From Gymnopilus junonius (lineage: Eukaryota; Basidiomycota; Agaricomycetes; Agaricales; Galerinaceae): a DNA stretch of 17,297 nucleotides. This document shows, piece after piece, positions 9,446 to 17,297 of the stretch. The notes below the pieces were generated by a model. It did no database searches and was not told where the DNA came from. It was given only the letters and a program-made list of their open reading frames with translations. The translations under genes were made by a program, and so were the position numbers. Each line of letters starts with the position of its first letter. Positions within the stretch are counted from its first letter, which is position 1. The stretch spans positions 1 to 17,297 of the forward strand of contig JADNYJ010000642.1 in assembly GCA_015501075.1 (NCBI GenBank), read 5' to 3'.

Positions 9446-12400
9446 ATGCCTCGTCGGACCCGCGCCTCAAACCCCAATGTGACCCTCGCATCTTCGCCAC
9501 TACCTCCTCAACACGATCTCTACGCTGAAAACCTCGTCATGTTACGCAGGCAGTGGAAATGGGCGGCATTTAGCCAATTCTTTTGTACTTTCTCTCAATT
9601 ATTTGCTATGAACGATGTCACTGGTTTCTGTGAGTTTCGTTTTGCTCTTCTCCTTCACCCCTATTAAGTCCTTGCCCAGGATATTGAAAGAGATTTAGTT
9701 CACCAAACCAATACTGTTATATCGCGTATTATGCAGAGACTATTGTACACATTGTCGTATGACCGACGAGTCACGTACGTGGTTGTCTCTTGTTTCTGCC
9801 TCTCAAAGTTATGTCAACCAATTTCTTCTAGCCTAGATAATTGGCAACCCACACTTCGCAAGCAATACTCCAAACGTGACCCACTAGCTAATCCAATTGG
9901 ACCAGATCCCAAAGATAACAAGCTGCAGGCGAAAGTCGAGGATGAACCACTGGAAGTGCCTAAGGCAGATTCTATTGACTCAACAATTAGTGAAGACCGG
10001 AATAAACACCTTGGCGAGCAGAACAGCACAACGCGTGGAAGCATCCCCCTAAGTGACGCGGAAAATCCAGGTTTGCATTCCGACGCAGTCTCAGTGCATT
10101 CCATTCAGTCGAATTCACGCAAATATTCCCGTGGTTCTGACACTGGGGATATTCCAGAAGAAGAAACAAAGGAAGAAGCTCCAATAGATTGGTTTGATCT
10201 TCCAATGATCGCCAAGCTCGAGTCACTGCATACTCTGGCTGAATGGCAATTCCAAAACGCAACAAGGCTACGAACTGTCATGAAAAGTGATGACGAACTT
10301 GCTTCATGGGTCAGGCATCCCATTGTTTATTGGAAGCTCATGTGCTGACTTCATCGGGATAGCGTATTGAGCCTGTTGGTTATGACAGTAAAAGCAATGC
10401 ATATTGGGTTTATTGGCGGTACGTCAATCTGGAATAATTTAGACATTTCTCTGATTACATTATAGGTGATCGTCTTTGGATACAGCGGGTGCCACCGAAA
10501 CCTCTAAAATCACGGTCTCTGAAGCGCAAGAGGGCTGTGGATAAGTCTAGTAATGCCAATTCTAAGACAACTCCTGTCTTCAAACGACCAAAGCTCGAAC
10601 ACGACTTACGTCTCTCGGACCAGAAAAACTCCATGAATAATGTGTCGCCTTTGGGGCGTCAGAGTCGAGCGGCCAAAGACCAAGCTAAATTGAAGCTTGA
10701 CCTGCAAGCCAAGGAGTTGGCTAGATTAAACCAGGAGGCCGGTATCCTTGGGCGCAAGTCTAAGTCTCGGCAAACTTCTGCTAGAGCCCAACCTCCCCGG
10801 CGGGTCATTGGAACGCGGACGAGTGCTAGACTTAGAGGTACACAAGATAGCGAATGGCAACCCATTCCAGATGAATGGCTGGAGGACGAGACTAATGCTC
10901 CATGGTGCCAACAAGCCTTCAATGGCCAGTACCGGCTTGGAAAGTGATCGAGAGACGATCAGCGATCTCACCGAGTTGAGTGACGAGGCGGAGGAAAACA
11001 GGGACTCCAAGTCGCAGCCGCACAACGGTGGCAAGTTAGCCAAGAATAAAAGATCTCAGCAACTTGATATTGACTCGGAAGACGATGAAGTGCAGCAACA
11101 AGTCCAAGAGCCGTCTGCTGATTTCGTGGAATGGGAAACGGTAATTGATTGCTTTTATGTTACTTCATTTCCGACCTGACCTGTTTACTGTATCTTCAGA
11201 TCTGCGTCACCCTTCAAGACTGGGAACATATAGCAGAACGGTTTGAAAAAGCGACTCACTACGCTGAAAAGGCACTATATAGGACACTGGTTAACGACAT
11301 AGTTCCTGCTGTCACACAGGAGCTCAAGGCAGGCATCTTCCATCTCTTATCTCGTCTTCTGCTCACATACTCCGCAGGAAGTTCAGCGTAAACTTGACTT
11401 AGAAGATGCGCTCGTGCACAGAAAGCGCTCTTCTCGCATTGCGCTGAAAGAAAGTGAACGTGAAGAAGCTCGCCTGACAGCAAGAAGAAAACAGGAAGAA
11501 GAAGAAAAACAAAGTCGGGCTAAAAGGTTGGAAGCTCGCTTGAAAAAAGAGGAGGCGGAACGTATCAAACGTGAAAACGCTAGAGAGCAAAGGAGAAAGG
11601 AGAGAGAAACACGAGAGGAATCCCGCAAGACCTCAGCAGCGTATGTCACGAAGATATTTTCCTTTCGTCATAGGCACTGACGATCTATTTTGCATGTAGG
11701 CCAGAAGTTGAGCAAGGTGTACATCTTTGACAAGAAGAAACGTGCGTCGCCCTCAGGCAGCATGAGGAGCAAAGACAAAGTCAACAACGGCGGTTCTCGT
11801 GCTGTTGCGACTGACGACTGGGAGTTGTCCTGCGAAATTTGTGGAACGACATGGTCTTAACTTGGTCCGCTCTATTTAGACTACTTCTATTTGAAAAAAA
11901 CTAAGTGAGTACTAGGATGATGGCACCCCCAATGATGTCCTGCGGACATTGTTTCAAATGGCAACACATCCTTTGCCACGATCGCGCAGATCGCGCTGCA
12001 GGCCGTCCGCCTCGCAACTGGGACGCCGTGGACTTTATATGCAGGAAATGCGCGCCTCGCGGCAAGATAACTATAACGACCGTATTTTTTCTCTTGGCGA
12101 ACATCATTCCGTCGCGCAAGCATCACAACTCTCGGCCTTTAATCCATATCAATCGGTGATGATGCCTTCCGCGATCGCGAACATTCATACATGCCTAATT
12201 TTAGAGAACCTAACCACCAAAGTTTCTATATTCGACCCACTAATGGTCAATCCGTGAGTTCAGTTCAGGCTGGTCCTGCGCCAAATAATGCACCTAGAAG
12301 TACTATATCCTTCAGTCATTATCAACCCGCTGCACACAGTTTCTCGGGACACAATTTTACCCAGAATCTCAGCCCCATTACAGCCATGCAAGCTCGCAGT

Positions 12401-12729
12401 ATGGATCGACGCCCCAGCCACACAAACCTCAGGTTCCTACAGCATCACCTGTCAGTGTTACCTCTACTGACTTTTTTTAGACCATTGTCCCCTGGATGGA
12501 ACAACCCAGCGCAGTTGCATAGCACGGGATACTCTCCTCAGAACGGCTATCCCACTGCACCACATCCGGTCAACCTTAGGGGCTTGCAAGGGCGAACATC
12601 CTGTTCCGGACCACACTTCTCAAGCTCTACACCGGTATCCAGAGGCTCGTTACCCGCCTCCCCAATACCTGTCCAGTCCAATACAGATATCATTCAGCAT
12701 CGTATCAACCTCCATTGGACAGGCAATAG
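9446..12729 (+). CDS. DDT/WHIM-like and PHD-finger chromatin protein (RSF1/CECR2-like)
   Basis: Likely nuclear chromatin-remodelling subunit. The N-terminus holds a DDT-like helical region (WKWAAFSQFF, then DIERDLV, after an intron from 9630 or 9624). After an acidic linker comes a WHIM-like stretch (RIEPVGYDSKSNAYW, then DRLWIQRVPPKP at 10466 on). Basic low-complexity sequence follows, then a long charged coiled coil at about 11378-11640. A PHD finger spans about 11830-12055: CEIC, CGHC, WQH, C, and CRKC give the Cys4-His-Cys3 ligand set. The tail is Ser/Pro/Gln/Tyr-rich. Introns include 9775-9831, 10310-10362, 10419-10465, 11141-11199, 11329-11377 (GC donor) and 11865-11915. At least six frame breaks are needed, near 10405-10418, 10890-10915, 11640-11710, 11850, 11926, 12040-12060 and beyond. 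The stop at 12727-12729 is the best guess; the C-terminal exons are unreliable. Family name is inferred from domain order. Confidence 0.72.
11329..11377 (+). other. GC-AG intron in the PHD-finger gene
   Basis: The exon ends CTC AAG, the intron opens GCAGGC and closes CCGCAG, and the join reads TQELK-EVQRKLD, a continuous charged helix. The unspliced frame stops at 11389-11391. No usable GT donor lies close by. Confidence 0.82.
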
Positions 12730-12815
12730 ATTGAGGGCATTTTTACGTGGTGGACTAATACAATGCTCACTTCTTATAATTTTGTAATGCACATTGATAT
12801 ACTTTTAGCTTAAGT

Positions 12816-13638
12816 TCATCGGATTGTCTCATACATTGTGAATGCTGGTGATCGAAATGCAAACGGGTCATCGTTGCCCAGATTATCACTGTCTGCTGGT
12901 CAGCTGGATCTTGTTGAGAACTGAAGAAACACACTCAATAGGTCCAAGGACACGCAAGCCACGGACATGTGTATCCTTCCCACTCATATGGTTTGCAGCA
13001 ACAATGATTTGAAGAACGTAGGCATAAACGGGATTCCTGCAGCGGTAATCATCATGAATTTGCGAGAATTATTCTGCAGGAGCAAACGTCTTACAATCCG
13101 TCCCCGTCTGCGTTTGGTTCTGAAGAAACATCAAAGGTGATCCAACCGTCTGGCTTATCCAAAGTCACGACGCGCACATCTTGAAGATCACTTGGACCAG
13201 TTCCTGCGCGGATTGCCAAAGTAGAAGGAGTATAGGAATCATCTTGAGGAAAGTTAAGGTGAATGCTGATTTTCTAGAATAGTCAACTGTTTAGACTGGT
13301 AAATCGTATTGCACACTATTTACCGACTTGGATAGCAACTTTGCGAGGAAATTCAATTGTTATAAAATGAGGTTGTGGACCATCTGAGCTATTGGCAAGT
13401 AATTGCATCGGAAAATGATGGTGCGATTGAATGTACTTCAACTAACTCACTGCCAAAAGGTGTCAGGGTCGCCATCCAAGAGGCACTCTGCGCCAAAGCC
13501 AAACTTGAAGGATGACACTGACCACTTTGCACGAGATGAAATGTCGGGCCATGGCAAAACAGGTGGTTTCCGAGCACCAGAATGAATAATGGGCGTTCCG
13601 TCCTCTGGGGGCGCCAAGTTTGTTGTCGGTCGACTCAT
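12816..13638 (-). CDS. APC10: Anaphase-promoting complex subunit 10 (APC10/DOC1)
   Basis: Processivity subunit of the APC/C ubiquitin ligase; its DOC domain forms the D-box co-receptor with Cdc20/Cdh1 in the nucleus. Minus-strand exons are 13638-13451, 13388-13328, 13273-13095, 13036-12935 and 12888-12816, summing to 603 nt, so 200 aa with no frame break. The DOC domain is complete: AKWSVSSFKFGFG, DPDTFWHSDGPQPH, PRKVAIQ, DDSYTPSTLAIRAGTG, KPDGWITFDVSS, NHMSGKDTHVRGLRVLGP. The protein ends Glu-Thr-Ile-Arg; a C-terminal Ile-Arg is the family signature that docks onto APC3/Cdc27. That tail needs removal of the 46-nt last intron (12934-12889). If it is retained, a different 16-residue end without Ile-Arg results. 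The start lies 41 bp from the divergent UBA4 start. It converges with the PHD gene, about 87 bp apart. Confidence 0.95.
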
Positions 13639-13679
13639 GGAAAGCTTTGTGGCCTTATGTAAGCCTACTTATTCTGCCA
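13639..13679. promoter_or_regulatory. 41-bp head-to-head gap between APC10 and UBA4 starts
   Basis: Only 41 bp separate the two inferred start codons. Any shared promoter must therefore overlap the 5' UTRs or reach into the first exons. The APC10 ATG overlaps an ATG on the opposite strand in CATG at 13636-13639, but that plus-strand ATG is not in the UBA4 frame. Confidence 0.5.
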
Positions 13680-15192
13680 ATGACCACAATACTCCCGTTA
13701 AACGACTATAAACGATATGGCCGCCAGATGATCTTAGATGGGGTCGGTCTACCGGGTAATATTATTATATAGTTGGCAATATTCGAATCTTTCTAACGCG
13801 CTTCAAGGTCAGGTTAAGTTAACTCAATCGTCGGTAGTTGTTGTCGGCGCAGGGGGACTCGGTTGTCCCGCCCTTCAATACCTCGGAGCTGCGGGAATTG
13901 GTACGCACTGTCTTGGTCGTTGATTCGCCCTTTTTCACCTCTTTTCTGTAGGTCGGATAGGAATAATCGATCATGACCGTGTTGAAATCTCCAACTTGCA
14001 GCGCCAAATCTTGCACAATGAAGAGACTTTAGGGATGTACAAAGCGGAGTCGGCAGCTCTTGCAATGAAAAGGTTAGGAGCTCGAAGAGTCCTGTGTTCA
14101 GGAGCTGATAGAGATTTAAACCTATTCAGAATCAATTCTGAACTTACAGTGGACGTAATGGCTGTCGCGCTCACCGCGGATAACGCAATGTCTTTATTGC
14201 ATCCTTATGACATCATTTTGGATTGCACCGATAATGTGCCTACTCGATATCTGCTGTCTGATGCCTCTGTCGCTCTCAAGAAACCTCTTGTTAGCGGGGC
14301 AGCCCAAAAATTCGAAGGGCAACTTTGTGTATTTAATCTGGGCACGAACGGCCCCTGTTACCGATGCTTATATCCCCAGCCGCCTCCTCAAGAAAGTGTG
14401 GGCTCCTGCTCCGAACTCGGTATTTTGGGAGTGGTCACAGGTATTATTGGAAACATGCAAGCTTTGGAAACCATAAAAATTATTTTGGGCAAAGAGGGTC
14501 TGTCATCACTTCTCTTTTATAAGAAAACAACCCTCCGTTGAATGAAAGCTGCCATCCAGATCAATCCCCTTCATTACTACTTTTCTCTGCTCTTGGGTCG
14601 CCTCCTTTTCGCAGTATCAAATTGAGACAGCGAAAGCCAACGTGTGTTGCCTGCAATAACCCTGGTGCTCCCCTTAACTCAACAGATTATGTACAATTTT
14701 GCGGAGGGCCAAGCCCTGACTGGGTCAGTGAGGGGCGTATCGCTGGTCTTGCCGGCCATCGCATACAAGCAAGGGTATGGCGTTTGCGGGAAGAAGGCAA
14801 CCCAATCTAATCCGAAAATCAAAATTTCCAGGAATTGCATGAACTCATAATGTCATCCACTGTTCGTCCAAGGATATTGGACGTTCGTCCTGCCATTGAA
14901 TATGGGATATGTCAGCTGCCTGAGTCCGAAAGTAGGTCAGCCTGGTCAGTGTTTGAAATAACGACTAATAGTCCAAATTTCAGACGTGCCCCTCAAAGAA
15001 CTACTGAGTCAGCCTGAAAAGTATATTCCCTCCTCTGCAACTGACTTGTACGTTATCTGTCGATTGGGTAACGATTCTCAAATTGCTGCTGAAGCTCTCA
15101 GGCGAATGGGAAGAGGAGCGTGTGTAAAAGATGTTATTGGAGGACTTCGGGCTTGGTCAACTGTAGTTGACTCTAACTTTCCAATTTATTGA
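13680..15192 (+). CDS. UBA4: UBA4/MOCS3: E1-like adenylyltransferase and sulfurtransferase
   Basis: Cytosolic enzyme that adenylates and then thiocarboxylates the ubiquitin-like sulfur carrier Urm1 for tRNA wobble-uridine 2-thiolation and urmylation. Homologues also serve the molybdopterin synthase small subunit. Exons are 13680-13755, 13808-13900, 13952-14072, 14130-14497, 14560-14774, 14832-14931 and 14984-15192: 1182 nt, 393 aa, no frame break. Visible are [10 protein letters not shown], the nucleotide loop GAGGLG (39-44), [16 protein letters not shown], zinc ligands C173/C176 and C248/C251, the E1-like catalytic C190 in GSCSELG, and the rhodanese active-site C350 in ICRLGNDSQ. The N-terminus is short, lacking the leading coil of many homologues. 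ATG 13680 is the first in-frame ATG before the conserved block. The intron 14073-14129 is 57 nt, stop-free and frame-neutral; retaining it would insert 19 residues. It converges with the UBX gene, 119 bp apart. Confidence 0.97.
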
Positions 15193-15311
15193 TACTACGT
15201 TTAAGTAGTCAACTAAGAGGCATAACAAAAAAAGACTACCGACACGATATTTCAAAATCACTCTTAGTCATTTCCCTTGAAACAAGTTAGATCAAAAGAA
15301 CGAGAATCTCC

Positions 15312-16239
15312 TCAAAGCTGCTTACTCTGACCCAGCTTCAACCACTTGGGTACTTTGGCTTCACCCGTTTTCCCACCTGACGATGGAACTTTTTTCGTTT
15401 GAGAAAGCAGAGTAGTGTCGTCAGTTTCCTCGACTAGCATAGCTGGTCGCGGAAGATCCAGAGCCTGCTCCATGACCCAAGGTGCTAGAGGCGCAGGTAA
15501 CGTGGGGTCTATGAGGGAGCATGAGAAACATAGCAACCCCACGTTAGGATAGCGATACGTACGATTCAATGCATCATCTTCAAATCTCAGTAAGAGGATG
15601 GATGATGGCGCTAGTTCCAGTTCAGCCAGAGTGAGGTCACGAACAGAGGTATCCGACACTTTCAGATCTCGCTTTGGAGGCTGATCTGCAAAAGTTGAGT
15701 GAAATAACGTTCCGAGAAAGAAGCAAGCAAGTTACATAGAATAAACTTGATAGGTTTGATGTCTTCCCGCAAGCAACCACGAACAAAAGCATAAACAGAT
15801 TTGATCTTATTGACCGAAGGAAAGGCCTTTTCGAGTTGAGTCTGATCCATGAACTTGACGCGGATAGTGGTCTAGCAGGGAGCCAGTCAATGGAATGCTT
15901 TTGAGGTACAAGGTCGGATATCCACCTCCGGCCATCGATCACGCTTTGCCTTCACTTCAGCCTCTCTGACAGAACGGGGTTTCAAAGGAGCATTGACGAG
16001 AGCCTGAGTCCGAGCGCTCAGGACAGCCTGAGCGGCTTTCAGATCTGCAGCAGTCGGGGTGAAATAATCATCGGGTAGATCGTTCACTGGTGACGACGAG
16101 TAAGATAGAGACTAAGATGACTGGAGTGCCATTTACCAGGTAAAGTAGGGGAAATAGAGGGTGGTCTATAAACTATAAAGTTTTCAGGTTGCTGCTGACT
16201 GGCAGACATTGGAATTGCAGAAGACGAAGGTAGGGACAT
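15312..16239 (-). CDS. UBX-domain protein, ASPSCR1/TUG-like (probable Cdc48/p97 cofactor)
   Basis: Probable adaptor of the AAA ATPase Cdc48/p97, which docks on it through the UBX ubiquitin fold. Minus-strand exons are 16239-16137, 16086-15926, 15871-15736, 15685-15563 and 15508-15312, 720 nt, 239 aa, no frame break. The N-terminal half has PDDYFTPTAADLKAAQ and a basic helix (REAEVKAKRDRWPE). The UBX-like domain is at about 89-170: TIRVKFMDQTQLEKAFP, SVYAFVRGCLRED, PIKFILYQPPKRDL, LELAPSSILLLRFED. A low-complexity tail ends in PKWLKLG, typical of this family. The usual N-terminal ubiquitin-like domain of animal TUG is absent. The start at 16239 is the first in-frame ATG after a stop at 16278-16276; a second ATG at 16209 would give 229 aa. 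The clean frame contrasts with the broken genes upstream. Confidence 0.88.
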
Positions 16240-16638
16240 TTGAGTTGGAGGGTAGGAGATAGATTGAGAACACGACTAATTGTGATACACGGTGACTTAG
16301 GTAATCTATGTAGCAACTCGTTCTTGCTAGAAAGAATGACAAGTCAGCACACGTCTTTCCAGCGAATAGTATGGTCAGAAAAAAGAAAGTTGTCTCATGG
16401 CCCATCCCCAGGATGCACTGGCGGGTGACCCCTTTGGTATGAGGATGGAGACAATCGAACGCAAATTACAATACAACATCACAGAAAGAAAAGAACACGG
16501 CTCGCAACTTACCTCGATGGAAGAACGTTGGAAGGAAAAGCAAACACAGAAGTTTGAAGAAATACCACGATTTGCTTGGATTTGTTTGTACCTTTCATCA
16601 ATAATCTAGCCGACCGTAAGGATATCAATCAAGCGGAC
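16240..16638. promoter_or_regulatory. Divergent promoter region between the UBX and PITH genes
   Basis: About 400 bp separate the two inferred start codons, so both promoters must lie here. An unassigned open frame at 16397-16609 occupies half of it. No TATA palindrome like that of the hydrolase gene was noticed. Confidence 0.45.
16397..16609 (+). CDS. Unassigned 70-codon open frame, possibly a small charged protein
   Basis: Not recognised. The first 57 codons read as a plausible soluble sequence: a DPFGMRMETIE start followed by a strongly charged, helix-prone stretch (ERKEHGSQLTSMEERWKEK). The last dozen codons are hydrophobic and look like non-coding read-through or an unspliced intron. 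It lies upstream of the PITH gene on the same strand and could be a separate small gene, a 5' exon, or an untranslated leader. Chance is also quite possible. Confidence 0.22.
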   Translation: MAHPQDALAGDPFGMRMETIERKLQYNITERKEHGSQLTSMEERWKEKQTQKFEEIPRFAWICLYLSSII

Positions 16639-17297
16639 ATGCCTCACGAGCACCGCGACGACTGTGGACACGAAAGCCATGATCACGACCACGACCACCC
16701 TCGGCCGACCTTGGCTTCCAGGATAACTTGTTCATCCATATCGACCGCCAAAACGTCGTAGCTCTTAATGCCACTGGAAATGCTTCCAGTATTATTAAAC
16801 CTTGGCATGCTCGTCTAGACGAGGTCAAAGTGCGTGTTATTTTATGAACTTTCAAGGTCGCTGTTCAAGCAAGCCCAGTTCCTTGAATCAGATGCAGATG
16901 ACCAGTTGTGAGTTGATAAGACCCTTTTTTGCGATCTTCATATTTGTCTGTCGTGCAGAATCATACGGGTCCCTTTTACGGGCACAGTGCGTCTCAAGGC
17001 CGTCTTGTTCAAATCAGGGCCCGCAGGGCATACTCCTCAAAAGATCGCATTAGTAGGTATAGTTATAACTGATGATCTGTCGCTCCACTTTCATGAACTT
17101 GGTGCCGTCAGTTTGCGAACGGGCATAACCTCGACTTCGGTGACATAAATGATATAACACCTACACAAGAATTTCTTATCCCCCAAAGCCAGGACGTTGG
17201 GGAATATACTCTCAAGTAAATATTTCGAACGTACTCCTTTCTTTTCAGAGCTGAATGAAAGCGTATTTTTCGCTCTGAAGGACAGCAAATTCTCCAA
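16639..17297 (+). CDS. PITH-domain protein (TXNL1 C-terminal-like), cut by the window end
   Basis: PITH domains (proteasome-interacting thioredoxin) are found in TXNL1, a 26S proteasome partner, and in stand-alone PITHD1-type proteins. No thioredoxin domain precedes it here, so the stand-alone type fits. The N-terminus is His/Asp-rich (ESHDHDHDHPR) and could bind metal. Exons read as 16639-16829, 16870 to about 16912, about 16961-17052 and 17112-17215, with more to the right. Recognisable segments are DLGFQDNLFIHID, SSIIKPWHARLDE, QFLESDADDQL, IIRVPFTGTVRLKAVLFKSG, FANGHNLDFGDIND and TPTQEFLIPQSQDVGEYTL. One base appears missing in the GG at 16703-16704, where the His-rich start and the PITH frame diverge. 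The intron at 16830-16869 is unusually short (40 nt). The last intron begins GTAAAT at 17216; its acceptor is unresolved, with KFSN-type coding resuming at the window edge. Confidence 0.86.

Noticed and set aside
9814..10323. Minus-strand open frames opposite the PHD gene linker
   Set aside because: They lie opposite a coherent plus-strand exon joined by good splice sites to DDT-like and WHIM-like sequence, and have no motif of their own.
11383..11649. Minus-strand Ser/Phe-rich open frames opposite the coiled coil
   Set aside because: They are the antisense of a Lys/Glu/Arg-rich coiled-coil exon, whose codons give long open antisense frames.
15637..15942. Separate minus-strand gene at 15637-15942
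   Set aside because: It is an alternative frame running across introns of the UBX gene; the spliced UBX model accounts for the region with no frame break.

Overview
The window reads as nuclear DNA of a basidiomycete fungus, most likely an Agaricomycete. Genes are tightly packed on both strands. Nearly every one is cut by many short introns, mostly 45-60 nt, with GT-AG ends and CTRAY-like branch sites. The proteins resemble fungal housekeeping families. No bacterial, plasmid or viral signature was seen. Assignments are from recognised protein motifs only; no search could be run.

Layout. 1-1100: no gene recognised. 1101-2993 (+): eIF4B-like translation factor with one RRM. 3317-4275 (+): Ras-family GTPase of the Rap/Rsr1 type. 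4445-5123: a MITE-like non-autonomous DNA transposon with 48-bp terminal inverted repeats. 5271-7967 (+): DBP2/p68 DEAD-box RNA helicase with a 670-nt intron. 8211-9258 (+): alpha/beta hydrolase. 9446 to about 12729 (+): DDT/WHIM-like plus PHD-finger chromatin protein. 12816-13638 (-): APC10/DOC1. 13680-15192 (+): UBA4/MOCS3. 15312-16239 (-): UBX-domain protein. 16639 to the window end (+): PITH-domain protein, cut by the window edge.

Four genes (hydrolase, APC10, UBA4, UBX) splice to clean open frames. The eIF4B, Rsr1-like and PHD genes need several single-base corrections, nearly always one base missing from a short homopolymer; DBP2 and the PITH gene need one each. This pattern looks like consensus-sequence error clustered in parts of the window rather than gene decay.

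The genes do not form an operon or a metabolic cluster. They fall into broad themes: translation and RNA (eIF4B, DBP2, and UBA4 through tRNA thiolation), polarity signalling (Rsr1), chromatin (the PHD protein), and a run of four adjacent ubiquitin, ubiquitin-like or proteasome-linked genes from 12.8 kb to the end. I did not find a convincing new biological system. The most interesting items are the long late intron of DBP2, the inverted-repeat element inserted just upstream of it, two GC-AG introns, and a frame-neutral stop-free intron in UBA4.
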